Origin: Sphingobacteriales bacterium
GTDB taxonomy: Bacteria > Bacteroidota > Bacteroidia > Chitinophagales > JADIYW01
Assembly (NCBI GenBank): GCA_947460245.1
Contig: CANHGL010000020.1
Location: forward strand, 1-34,334
Reading direction: 5' to 3'
DNA length: 34,334 nt
The translations under genes were made by a program, and so were the position numbers. This document shows positions 25,477 through 33,283 of this stretch, one piece after another (within the stretch, counting starts at the first letter, position 1; each line of letters opens with the position of its first letter). The notes under the pieces are model-generated. The model saw only the letters and a list, made by a program, of their open reading frames with translations. It was not told where the DNA came from and made no database searches.

Positions 25477-26208
25477 CTACTTCTGTCTGTTTACTTCGTA
25501 CAAAGCCATTGCTGTTGCTACAGAGACATTATAGGATTCCAAATCTGAACCCATAGGAAGCTTTACTAATTCGTCTACAAGGCGTACAATCGCATTAGAC
25601 ATACCCTCATCTTCTGATCCGGCAATCAATGCCAAGGGCATCTTTAATTGAGCTTCTGAAATAAATCGATCCGCTGTTCCATCCAATCCAATGACTTTTA
25701 TTCCATTATTCTTAATGTCTTTTATAGTTACACTCAGGTTATCTACTCTACAAAGTGGAATCTTTAGAAGAGCTCCTGCGGAAATCTTGACTGCTACATC
25801 ATTTACCGCAGCACTTTCTTTCTTTGGGAATATAATAGCATGAACGCCCAATCCTAATGCTGTTCTGGCAACTGCACCTAAATTCCTTACATCTGTAACA
25901 TTTTCTAAAATCAAGAGCAAAGGATCCTCTCCTTTAGAAAATACAAAATCAACAATTTCCTGAACATTGTAATAGGTAATTAAGGATGTAATAGCCAATA
26001 CCCCCTGATGGTTCGCCCTGGAAAGCGACTGAATTTTAACTTCAGGAACAAACTGATAGGTTACCTCTTTATCTCTGCATAGCTGCAAGATCTCCTTAAC
26101 TACATCACCTGAAGCAGATTTAGAAAGCAATACTTTCTCTACACCTCTATCCGACTGTAAGAGCTCCAGCACTGGATTTCTCCCTGCAATAATCTGTTGT
26201 TTTGACAA
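25477..26208 (-). CDS. rlmB: 23S rRNA 2'-O-ribose methyltransferase (SpoU/TrmH family)
   Basis: 243-aa SPOUT methyltransferase, probably RlmB, modifying guanosine 2251 of 23S rRNA (E. coli numbering). N-terminal substrate-binding domain begins IIAGRNPVLELLQ (6-18). The three SPOUT motifs are present: LENVTDVRNLGAVARTALGL, LALIAGSEDEGMSN, and LPMGSDLESYNVSVATAMAL, forming the trefoil knot. The start is TTG (26208-26206): an in-frame TAA lies three codons upstream and no ATG or GTG occurs before the conserved N-terminus, so TTG is almost forced. TrmH-type tRNA methyltransferase activity is the alternative. Confidence 0.9.
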   Translation of the reverse strand: MSKQQIIAGRNPVLELLQSDRGVEKVLLSKSASGDVVKEILQLCRDKEVTYQFVPEVKIQSLSRANHQGVLAITSLITYYNVQEIVDFVFSKGEDPLLLILENVTDVRNLGAVARTALGLGVHAIIFPKKESAAVNDVAVKISAGALLKIPLCRVDNLSVTIKDIKNNGIKVIGLDGTADRFISEAQLKMPLALIAGSEDEGMSNAIVRLVDELVKLPMGSDLESYNVSVATAMALYEVNRQK

Positions 26209-26260
26209 TGCTAATTTTTAATAACACAAGATACAAAAAGTTTTCGGGCAGTATGATAGC

Positions 26261-26300
26261 ACAATAAGAAAGGCTACCATTAGGTAGCCTTTCTTATTGT
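26261..26300. terminator. Perfect 18-bp inverted repeat, probable terminator after mscL
   Basis: ACAATAAGAAAGGCTACC (26261-26278) and GGTAGCCTTTCTTATTGT (26283-26300) are exact reverse complements around a 4-base loop ATTA. On the minus strand the stem forms 10 nt past the mscL stop, with a pyrimidine-rich side TTTCTTATTGT after the G/C core, as in an intrinsic terminator. The symmetry would let it act in both directions. It also separates mscL from rlmB. Confidence 0.7.
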
Positions 26301-26309
26301 ATATATAAT

Positions 26310-26687
26310 TTATTTTTTTAATAAATCTCTAATCTCCGTTAACAGCTCTTCTTCCCGAGAGATTGAAGGAGATTCGACAGGCTTTTCTAATTCTTTCTTT
26401 TTAATTGAGTTAACCACCCTTATCACCATGAACAATACAAATGCAATAATCAGGAAGTCTATCACCGCCTGAAAAAATGCACCATATTCTAACTCTGCAC
26501 TACCCACTTTTAAGCTGGCTGCTGCTACATTATGGCCCTGCAATAAAATACCCACAAAAGGCATAATAATATTATCTACTAAGGCCGTTACAATCTTGCT
26601 AAATGCTGCACCAATGACCACACCTACAGCAAGATCAATTACATTGCCCTTCATGGCAAAGGCTTTAAATTCTTTTAAAATACTCAT
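26310..26687 (-). CDS. mscL: Large-conductance mechanosensitive channel
   Basis: 125-aa inner-membrane channel that opens under membrane tension to release solutes during osmotic downshock. The family N-terminus LKEFKAFAMKGNVIDLAVGV (4-23) leads into the pore helix GAAFSKIVTALVDNIIMPFV; the second membrane helix is FFQAVIDFLIIAFVLFMVIR, followed by a charged cytoplasmic helix ending EEELLTEIRDLLKK. Length is standard. It begins 24 nt after the GT117 gene on the same strand, so the two may share a transcript. Confidence 0.96.
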   Translation of the reverse strand: MSILKEFKAFAMKGNVIDLAVGVVIGAAFSKIVTALVDNIIMPFVGILLQGHNVAAASLKVGSAELEYGAFFQAVIDFLIIAFVLFMVIRVVNSIKKKELEKPVESPSISREEELLTEIRDLLKK

Positions 26688-26711
26688 AAGCGACTTTTTA
26701 TAGGTTGAAAA

Positions 26712-29700
26712 CTATTTAAACATTTGCATAGGAGATTGCTGATTCATTTCGATACTTGCACTTTGCACCAAAGCAGGAAATGCTTCATTAAGCTGTTTCT
26801 TAAATTCAGCGTCTTTATACATTATCGCCATCATCTCCATACGCTTTACCATATCTTCAGCAGATTTCTTTTCTCCGTTGTACAACTCTGCAAACTTATT
26901 ATTCGGTAAGTTGTAGAAGCGCAAACAATCCTTCAAGTCTTTAACAAATAAATCCTTTAATGGCTTCGCTTTCTCTCTCGCATCAGCGCGGTAATATAAG
27001 TCAATCCACTGAACACTCAGGATGTTAAAATACCTGTTACTAGGTGAATAATAAGGTGCATTTACGTAAGCGAATTCCTTGCGAATTTTCTCCAGACATT
27101 GCTGCGCTTCCTGCTTTCTATTATTGCGAATCAAATCATCTGCAATACCAAGATTAACACTCTTCAAGGTGTTCATCATTCTGGCAGAATTTTCATCTAC
27201 AAACATTTCATGATCACCCAAACCACCGTATTTAAATTTATTCATAAGTAAATCATAACTTTTGCTCGTGTTATTAACGTAATACCCCCTCTGATTTTCT
27301 TCAAATCTGCAAGGTACGAAGCGCAGAATTTCACCCTCCTGGATCAAGTATTTATCTAATCCGTTGAAATAAACATTTTCAACTGTATTGGCAAAACAAA
27401 TTGGACGACTCCAGTCTGCTGCTGCCACCATAGCCAATACTGCAAGATCAAATTTTATAATCCTACTCTTACCCAGATCCCAAGAAACCTCATCTACAAT
27501 CTTATCCTTAAACTGATCCGGTACTAAATGATTCTTTTCTACTGCTGCGCGGTCTACTTTTAATTTCAACTTCGTGGTTGGTAGATAATTTACAGGTTCC
27601 CCTCTACTGGTTTGCGCTTTAAATTTAGGATCATCACTAAGAATGAATGCCATGATATTTTGTACATCATAAAACTCATTTGGATTAGCTATTCCTGACT
27701 GATCATTAAACTGAATCATATCTCTGCTATTACCACGATATTTATCTTCCGTAAAATCCTTGAAGAAAGGTACCGATCCAGATTTATTAGAAGCGCGATG
27801 CAAGAAATCAATATACCAGTCAACGCCCAATAAACTGAGATTTACTATTCGAACATCCGTTCGAATACCTTCTACTTCCTGAGCATACCAAAGAGGATAA
27901 GTATCGTTATCACCCTGTGTAAATAAGATAGCATTGGGCGGACAGCTTTGCAAGTAATTAGATGCAAAATCACGCGCCATAAAACGGCCATGACGATTGT
28001 GGTCATCCCAACCTGCCTTACCCATCATGTAAGGAACAAAAAGACAGATTAACGTTGTAGCTAACGCAGCAGGTATACCCGGCATTTTTTTGCTCTTCAG
28101 GAATTCATATATAGCAGCTACTGCCAAACCAATCCAAATACAAAAAGCATAAAAAGAGCCCACTAAAGCGTAATCCCGTTCTCGCGGTTCTCTTGGAGGC
28201 TGATTGGTGTATACAATTAAAGCTATCCCCGTAACCAACCATAGCAAGCCAAAAATTACAGTATAGTTTTTATTTTTTGAATACATAAATACCAACCCAA
28301 TAATACCCAGAATCAATGGCAGTAAATAGAACTTATTTCTTGCTTTTTGATTCAAAATCTGCTCTGGCAAACCATCCTGACTTCCCAAATGTGCATTATC
28401 AATGAAAGGTATTCCGGATAGCCAGTCACCGTTCATCTTCTCATTACCAGGTGTTCCCTGATAATCATCCTGCCGTCCTGCAAAGTTCCAAAGGAAATAA
28501 CGCCAGTACATATATCTCAACTGATAAGAGAAGAAATACTTTATGTTATCTCCGAATGTTGGCTTTCCCTGATATTGAGTCCAGTACTGGTACAATGCTG
28601 CTGCAGTTTCTCCATCGTTGGTTGGTCCCATACGAGGGAATAACATTTCATCCTCCGGATTGTAAGTATATTCTATCTTTTCACCTTTTACCTCATAACG
28701 CTTTGTCTTTAAATCCTGGTAATAATCATTCCCTTTACTGCTGTACCCATTTGGCTGTGCATCAAATAGCGGTCCTTTTAACAAGGCTCTTGAACCATAT
28801 TGTTCCCGATTGAGATATGAGAGCAAACTAAAAGCATCCTTAGGATTGTTCATATTAATCGGAGGATTAGCAGCTGCACGAATAGGCACCATTACATAGG
28901 AAGAAAAACCTAAGAAGATAACCAGGTAGCACATTGCAAGAAGCTGCAAATCCGCATGTTTTATCTTGTGTGCATAGTAAATCAAATAAATTAAAATGGC
29001 AAACAACAATACCCATGCAAAAACAAAACCTACATTGAAGGGAAGCCCCAGCGTATTTACAAAGAAATATTCTACACCTCCTGCTAACTTAATTGCATGC
29101 TGAACCACACCTATTTGAACAGAACCTAATAAAATAAATCCGATAATGAAGGCTACTATGAATCCTAATGCAGTAGGTTTAAATTTCTTGAAATAGTATA
29201 TCAATACCGCTACAGGAATCACTAACAAGGACAATAAATGGACTCCCAATGAAACACCTATCATATAGGCAGCAAATACCAACCATCTGTTTCCATGAGG
29301 TAAATCAGCCTCTTCATTCCATTTTACAACTGCCCAAACAACAATAGAAATAAAGAACATGGAAGATGCATAAACCTCGCCTTCTACTGAAGAGAACCAC
29401 ATAGTATCCGAGAAAGAACATGCCAAAGCCCCCACCATACCTGAGCCTATAATAGCCAAAGTCTTATCCATGCTTATTTCTGTATCCTTATCTGCTAATA
29501 ATTGCTTGGCTACCATCGTAATCGTCCAGAAAAGGAACAAGACACAACCGGCAGACATTAGAGCCGAGAGGAAGTTGACCATAACCACCGGATTTTCAGG
29601 GTTAAAGAGCGTAAAAATCCTACCTAAAAGCATAAAAAATGGAGCCCCAGGGGGATGGGCAACCTGTAGCTTGTATACACAGGAAACAAACTCCCCACAA

Positions 29701-29807
29701 TCCCACAAACTGCCCGCGGACTCTAAAGTGGATGTATATTGCCAAAGGGAGATTGCGAAAACAATAAATCCTACAATGGAATTAATACGTTTATATTGAT
29801 TGTTCAT
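26712..29807 (-). CDS. DUF2723/GT117-family membrane glycosyltransferase (protein O-glycosylation candidate)
   Basis: 1031-aa protein with an N-terminal multi-pass membrane half (about 10-12 helices up to residue 640) and a large soluble C-terminal part, expected in the periplasm. The family motif SLWDCGEF (33-40), with acidic D36 and E39, followed by AHPPGAPFFMLLGRIF (50-65), matches DUF2723, a GT-C-type family related to animal TMEM260, a protein O-mannosyltransferase (GT117). CPPNAILFTQGDNDTYPLWY near 640-665 is another family block. The ATG at 29807 is chosen since MNNQYKRINSIVGF is the normal start; the frame stays open upstream only by running into the tRNA promoter region. Probably O-glycosylates exported proteins, by homology. 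It may be co-transcribed with mscL. Confidence 0.85.
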   Translation of the reverse strand: MNNQYKRINSIVGFIVFAISLWQYTSTLESAGSLWDCGEFVSCVYKLQVAHPPGAPFFMLLGRIFTLFNPENPVVMVNFLSALMSAGCVLFLFWTITMVAKQLLADKDTEISMDKTLAIIGSGMVGALACSFSDTMWFSSVEGEVYASSMFFISIVVWAVVKWNEEADLPHGNRWLVFAAYMIGVSLGVHLLSLLVIPVAVLIYYFKKFKPTALGFIVAFIIGFILLGSVQIGVVQHAIKLAGGVEYFFVNTLGLPFNVGFVFAWVLLFAILIYLIYYAHKIKHADLQLLAMCYLVIFLGFSSYVMVPIRAAANPPINMNNPKDAFSLLSYLNREQYGSRALLKGPLFDAQPNGYSSKGNDYYQDLKTKRYEVKGEKIEYTYNPEDEMLFPRMGPTNDGETAAALYQYWTQYQGKPTFGDNIKYFFSYQLRYMYWRYFLWNFAGRQDDYQGTPGNEKMNGDWLSGIPFIDNAHLGSQDGLPEQILNQKARNKFYLLPLILGIIGLVFMYSKNKNYTVIFGLLWLVTGIALIVYTNQPPREPRERDYALVGSFYAFCIWIGLAVAAIYEFLKSKKMPGIPAALATTLICLFVPYMMGKAGWDDHNRHGRFMARDFASNYLQSCPPNAILFTQGDNDTYPLWYAQEVEGIRTDVRIVNLSLLGVDWYIDFLHRASNKSGSVPFFKDFTEDKYRGNSRDMIQFNDQSGIANPNEFYDVQNIMAFILSDDPKFKAQTSRGEPVNYLPTTKLKLKVDRAAVEKNHLVPDQFKDKIVDEVSWDLGKSRIIKFDLAVLAMVAAADWSRPICFANTVENVYFNGLDKYLIQEGEILRFVPCRFEENQRGYYVNNTSKSYDLLMNKFKYGGLGDHEMFVDENSARMMNTLKSVNLGIADDLIRNNRKQEAQQCLEKIRKEFAYVNAPYYSPSNRYFNILSVQWIDLYYRADAREKAKPLKDLFVKDLKDCLRFYNLPNNKFAELYNGEKKSAEDMVKRMEMMAIMYKDAEFKKQLNEAFPALVQSASIEMNQQSPMQMFK

Positions 29808-29822
29808 GGTCTGTATTTGTCT

Positions 29823-29830
29823 CAAAAATA
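29823..29830 (-). promoter_or_regulatory. Possible -7 box for the GT117 gene
   Basis: On the minus strand TATTTTTG fits TAnnTTTG and lies 15 bases before the ATG at 29807. No TTG is seen at the right upstream distance and the region is very T-rich, so chance is possible. Confidence 0.35.
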
Positions 29831-29880
29831 AAAAAAATAAGCTGTTTTGAGCCTTTACCGAGCCAAAGAAAAAAGAGGTC

Positions 29881-29910
29881 TTGAAAATTTGGAAAAAGAT
29901 TTTAACTTTG
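29881..29910 (+). promoter_or_regulatory. Consensus Bacteroidota promoter of tRNA-Gln
   Basis: TTG at 29881-29883, exactly 19 bases of spacer, and TAACTTTG at 29903-29910. This is a full match to the primary-sigma pattern and places the start about 5 bases before the mature tRNA at 29922. Confidence 0.8.
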
Positions 29911-29921
29911 CAGTCCAAAAC

Positions 29922-29994
29922 TGACCTATGGTGTAACTGGCAACACGTCTGATTTTGGTTCAGAAGAGTTCAGGTTCGACCCCTGATAGGTCAA
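29922..29994 (+). tRNA. tRNA-Gln (anticodon TTG)
   Basis: A complete cloverleaf can be folded: acceptor TGACCTA/TAGGTCA (29922-29928 with 29987-29993), D stem GTGT/ACAC (29931-29934 with 29943-29946), anticodon stem TCTGA/TCAGA (29948-29952 with 29960-29964) with loop TTTTGGT and anticodon TTG at 29955-29957, and T arm TCAGG/CCTGA with loop TTCGACC (29970-29986). Discriminator A29994. The U1-A72 pair is typical of tRNA-Gln. The 3' CCA is not encoded. It reads CAA, and CAG by wobble. Confidence 0.97.
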
Positions 29995-29995
29995 C

Positions 29996-30023
29996 AAACC
30001 TCACTATTTAGTGAGGTTTTTTT
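29996..30023 (+). terminator. Rho-independent terminator after tRNA-Gln
   Basis: AAACCTCACT (29996-30005) pairs with AGTGAGGTTT (30010-30019) over a 4-base loop ATTT, and the T-run continues to 30023. It starts two bases after the tRNA, so the tRNA is a single-gene transcript. Confidence 0.9.
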
Positions 30024-30092
30024 ATTTATATAAGCTTGAGCAAGAAAAACTGCTATTAATAAGCAGCTAGAATGAATTAACTGTTAAAGATG

Positions 30093-30248
30093 TTAAAGAA
30101 TACGTCGGCCCTGAATTATCCTAAGAATAACGGCTATCAAAGCAATAATGAGTAAAATATGTATTAAGCCTCCGGCATGAAAGGATAGGAATCCAATTGC
30201 CCACGCAATTACTAAAACAATAGCAATAAAGTATAATAAATTACCCAT
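30093..30248 (-). CDS. lmo0937-family small membrane protein (DUF5670-like), 51 aa
   Basis: A short gene read directly from the minus strand: ATG at 30248, TAA at 30095-30093, 51 residues. The protein starts MGNLLYFIAIVLVIAWAIGF, continues with HAGGLIHILLIIALIAVILR and ends IIQGRRIL, giving two short hydrophobic helices split by an HAGG turn. This pattern matches the lmo0937 family of tiny membrane proteins, common in soil and plant-associated Bacteroidota and other phyla, with no known function; some relatives are stress-induced. It stands alone between the tRNA terminator and the methyltransferase gene. Confidence 0.85.
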   Translation of the reverse strand: MGNLLYFIAIVLVIAWAIGFLSFHAGGLIHILLIIALIAVILRIIQGRRIL

Positions 30249-30566
30249 AATAGCACTTTTGATACTTATGATTGCCTGACCTCAAGTTTTAGACTCGATT
30301 TTAAAAGTGACACATAGCATACAGCATCGCTACCTACCCGCCTGAACTCTACAAAAACTAAATTGTAAAAAACGAATCTCTCTTCACGCTTCAGCTCTTC
30401 AGAACTTAACACTATCATTCCTAGTATGCCATGTGTCTTGAATAATCATCTATCAAGCAAACCAAACAACTTAGGACAAAGATGAAAAGAAGCAGGCTAA
30501 ATGGCCTTATACAACTTTCGTAAAAAGTTATATTATTATCATTTTAAAAGAAATACAATTATAAAA
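30249..30566. other. Intergenic region without a recognised gene
   Basis: About 318 bases between the lmo0937-type gene and the end of the methyltransferase gene. Every frame is broken by stops within a few codons, apart from trivial peptides. I see no tRNA, promoter of consensus quality or strong terminator; AACTTT-CGTAA-AAAGTT (30513-30529) is a weak hairpin without a T-run. It probably holds the promoter of the small membrane protein. Confidence 0.6.
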
Positions 30567-31460
30567 TTACGCTTTTTTAAAGACGTAAATAAGACTGGAA
30601 TAATTCCCCGTTAGTGTTGCAGAATTGTTACTTTTCAAGCCGGAAAAAACAGCCTTGAGATAAGATAAAAATCTATTGGTACCTCTATGCCATTCGCTAC
30701 GCAGGGATACATAATAAGCATCCAATAGTAAAGGGTGTTGTTCGATACTCGTAAACTGATGCTGGGTAACAATCTTTTTAATAGTGTTAGGCGAAAAATG
30801 ATACAAATGTCGAGGAACATCAAGTGCATCCCAATATTTACCATATTTTTTTGCATCTAAACTTTCGATATTAGGCACAGCAATCATGAGTACTCCTCCA
30901 GGTTTCAACCATACGTTGAATAAGGCTATTTGAGCATGCAAATCATGAACATGTTCTAATACATGCCAAAGCGTAATAACATCATACTTACCCGGCAATA
31001 AAGCAGCAGCATCCTCTATAGAGAATATATTGAGCTGATTTACACTCTTTGCGACTGCCCTTGCCTGTGCATCAGGCTCTATGCCTTCAGCCATTATTTC
31101 ATGAGATTGGATATACTTCAAAAAATCACCCGTACCACATCCGAAATCCAATAAAGAAAAATCTTGTTTTTTATTTACAGATTGCTGAATAATCTCCAGT
31201 TTCTTTCGCATCATATATTTACGGGCATAACGGTAGATATGCTGAATAAGTCCGCCGCTATGGCTATTGTGCGACATATACTCCGGGGAAGAATAGTATT
31301 TACCAATTTCGATATCATCTGGTCTTGGATTCGTAAATACGAAGCCACAATCTTTACATTGCACAATATCAAAATATTCTTTCGCGTAATTATCTTTTGC
31401 TTTAAAAAATAATTGGAAATCTGATTTGCCACAGCAATAACAATTTTGAATAGTTTGCAT
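30567..31460 (-). CDS. Class I SAM-dependent methyltransferase with N-terminal zinc ribbon
   Basis: 297-aa methyltransferase. A four-cysteine ribbon (C7/C9/C10 region and C35-K-D-C38) precedes a class I fold with motif I SLLDFGCGTGDFLKY (102-116), acidic GIEPD (126-130) and the post-motif YDVITLWHVLEHVHD typical of methyltransferase type 11/23 families. PGGVLMIAVPN is the usual motif III. The substrate is not evident; relatives with this architecture often act on sugars or lipid intermediates. It follows the 2OG oxygenase gene by 25 nt on the same strand, suggesting a two-gene unit that tailors one compound or surface glycan. Confidence 0.85.
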   Translation of the reverse strand: MQTIQNCYCCGKSDFQLFFKAKDNYAKEYFDIVQCKDCGFVFTNPRPDDIEIGKYYSSPEYMSHNSHSGGLIQHIYRYARKYMMRKKLEIIQQSVNKKQDFSLLDFGCGTGDFLKYIQSHEIMAEGIEPDAQARAVAKSVNQLNIFSIEDAAALLPGKYDVITLWHVLEHVHDLHAQIALFNVWLKPGGVLMIAVPNIESLDAKKYGKYWDALDVPRHLYHFSPNTIKKIVTQHQFTSIEQHPLLLDAYYVSLRSEWHRGTNRFLSYLKAVFSGLKSNNSATLTGNYSSLIYVFKKA

Positions 31461-31485
31461 GAGTTATATTTTCAGCAGCTGAATA

Positions 31486-32319
31486 CTATTTATTTCTAAA
31501 TCTCTTTAAAGTTTTTATAATCACAGGAGGACATAGATCGACCGCGACATTCACCAACATATTAAAAAACTGCATTCTAAAAGAATCCTGACCTTTTCTT
31601 GCTGTAAACGTGGTGACAATTTTTTGTCCATCGCCAGACTCAACTTCTTCTTTTGGCCTACCGTTAGTATAATAATACAAAGCCAGAGACCTCCTACTTC
31701 TATCCGGCGGACAAGTTAATGGATCAGGATGGCCATGCCAGGAATAATCTGTAGTAGAGAACAGGGCCAGGCGATTAAATACCGGCAGGATTTTCTTTAC
31801 ACATTTACTCATATCCCTTTCCCATAATTCAAAATTACCGCCATACTCCGCTTTCCAGTCTTCGTTCAAATAAATCAATATATTCAGTCTTCTATCTAAA
31901 TTTGTAAGCTTATGTTTATGAAAATCTACATGCATCTTTAGATAACCTCCCGGCTTAATTTCATGAAAACCACCCCCTTCAAAATATGGATCTGCGATAA
32001 GTGTTTCTTTAATACCCGTAAGGTGTTGTAAAAACTCGAGAAATGGCTGTGAATTCAAAAAATGGACAAAAGCCTTAGTATTGTCTCCGAAGCGGTATTC
32101 CCCTTTGGTAGCAAGTTTAAGCTCATTGGGATTCTCATATTGAATATCCGATTTATCCTTGCCAATTTCAGGGAATTCTGACAATACACTTTTCAAGGCA
32201 TTCTCCTCAAAGAAATCATCAAAATAGATATTGGGAAATGGAGCTGCAGTAGCATATTCTGCATTTTTTTGCTTACCCAATTCAAGTAGGTCCGGAATAG
32301 AAATTTTAAGGAAATTCAT
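31486..32319 (-). CDS. 2-oxoglutarate/Fe(II) dioxygenase (prolyl-4-hydroxylase-like)
   Basis: 277-aa non-heme iron oxygenase of the double-stranded beta-helix type. The iron triad appears as H130-V-D132 in GGYLKMHVDFHKH and H195 in DYSWHGHPDP; R209 or R210 in DRSRRSLALYYYTNG would hold 2-oxoglutarate. LNILIYLNEDWKAEYGGNFE (145-164) is the usual strand pair of the P4H-like fold. No signal peptide. Bacterial relatives hydroxylate proteins, amino acids or glycan precursors, so the substrate stays open. First gene of a pair with the zinc-ribbon methyltransferase. Confidence 0.85.
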   Translation of the reverse strand: MNFLKISIPDLLELGKQKNAEYATAAPFPNIYFDDFFEENALKSVLSEFPEIGKDKSDIQYENPNELKLATKGEYRFGDNTKAFVHFLNSQPFLEFLQHLTGIKETLIADPYFEGGGFHEIKPGGYLKMHVDFHKHKLTNLDRRLNILIYLNEDWKAEYGGNFELWERDMSKCVKKILPVFNRLALFSTTDYSWHGHPDPLTCPPDRSRRSLALYYYTNGRPKEEVESGDGQKIVTTFTARKGQDSFRMQFFNMLVNVAVDLCPPVIIKTLKRFRNK

Positions 32320-32457
32320 ACAAGATCATTATCAAGTGTAAAAATAGGCAATTATTAAGTATATCTCAGGTTTCATAAACATCAAAAAAACTAATTTTAT
32401 ATTAACAGCTTTTGCAGCTTTTATTCATAAATTCACACATCCAATAAGATTACCATT

Positions 32458-33273
32458 ATGTCGATGCACAAAGAAATTAAAAAAATTACTACACATAAGC
32501 TTCGTGAAATGAAGGAAAGGGGAGAAAAAATCTCCATGCTTACCGGTTATGACTACTCGATGGCAAAGATTTTAGATGATGCTGGTATTGACATTATACT
32601 TGTTGGTGATTCTGCTTCTAATGTAATGGCCGGGCATGAAACTACCTTGCCTATAACACTGGATCAGATGATTTATCATGCACAGAGTGTGGTGAGGGCT
32701 GTTGAACGCTGTTTTGTAGTGGTAGATCTTCCTTTTGGGTCTTATCAGGGAAATTCTTTGGAAGCATTAAATGCCTCTATTAGAATTATGAAAGAAACCG
32801 GTGGACATGGCGTAAAATTAGAAGGAGGAAAAGAAGTGGGAGAATCCATCATCAGAATTCTTACTGCTGGCATTCCTGTAATGGGACATTTAGGATTAAC
32901 CCCACAATCCATTTATAAGTTTGGTACTTATACGGTTCGTGCTAAAGAAGAAGAAGAAGCGGAGCGCCTCATTGAAGACGCAAAATATTTAGAAAGCATT
33001 GGCTGCTTTGCATTAGTACTTGAGAAAATCCCTGCATCCGTTGCAAAGAAAGTTTCGGAGAGCATCTCAATCCCTGTAATTGGAATTGGAGCCGGACCCC
33101 ATGTAGACGGACAAGTTCTGGTTACCCATGATATGCTGGGCATCACACATGAATTTAAGCCTCGCTTTTTACGTCGCTATTTAAATCTTTATGAAGAAAT
33201 AAAAAAGGCTACAGAGCAATATATTTCAGATATTAAACGCAAGGATTTTCCAAATGAAAAGGAACAGTACTAA
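32458..33273 (+). CDS. panB: 3-methyl-2-oxobutanoate hydroxymethyltransferase
   Basis: 271-aa first enzyme of pantothenate (and so CoA) biosynthesis; adds a hydroxymethyl group from 5,10-methylene-THF to alpha-ketoisovalerate. Family motifs are [19 protein letters not shown] (28-46), [17 protein letters not shown] (47-63) with metal ligand D51, [13 protein letters not shown] (87-99) with D90, VKLEGGKE (119-126), and [14 protein letters not shown] (187-200) with catalytic E189. [17 protein letters not shown] closes the barrel. No panC neighbour; it is convergent with the PurF homologue (10-nt gap). Confidence 0.97.
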   Translation: MSMHKEIKKITTHKLREMKERGEKISMLTGYDYSMAKILDDAGIDIILVGDSASNVMAGHETTLPITLDQMIYHAQSVVRAVERCFVVVDLPFGSYQGNSLEALNASIRIMKETGGHGVKLEGGKEVGESIIRILTAGIPVMGHLGLTPQSIYKFGTYTVRAKEEEEAERLIEDAKYLESIGCFALVLEKIPASVAKKVSESISIPVIGIGAGPHVDGQVLVTHDMLGITHEFKPRFLRRYLNLYEEIKKATEQYISDIKRKDFPNEKEQY

Positions 33274-33283
33274 ACTGCTTTCA

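Noticed and set aside
28451-28813. 120-codon open frame antisense to the GT117 gene
   Set aside because: No motif, no promoter, and it lies wholly within a clear gene.
29808-29918. 37-codon upstream extension of the GT117 gene
   Set aside because: It overlaps the tRNA-Gln promoter region and is low-complexity; the family N-terminus begins at the ATG at 29807.
30513-30529. Hairpin AACTTT-CGTAA-AAAGTT as terminator of the methyltransferase gene
   Set aside because: Only six A/T-rich pairs and no T-run on the correct side.
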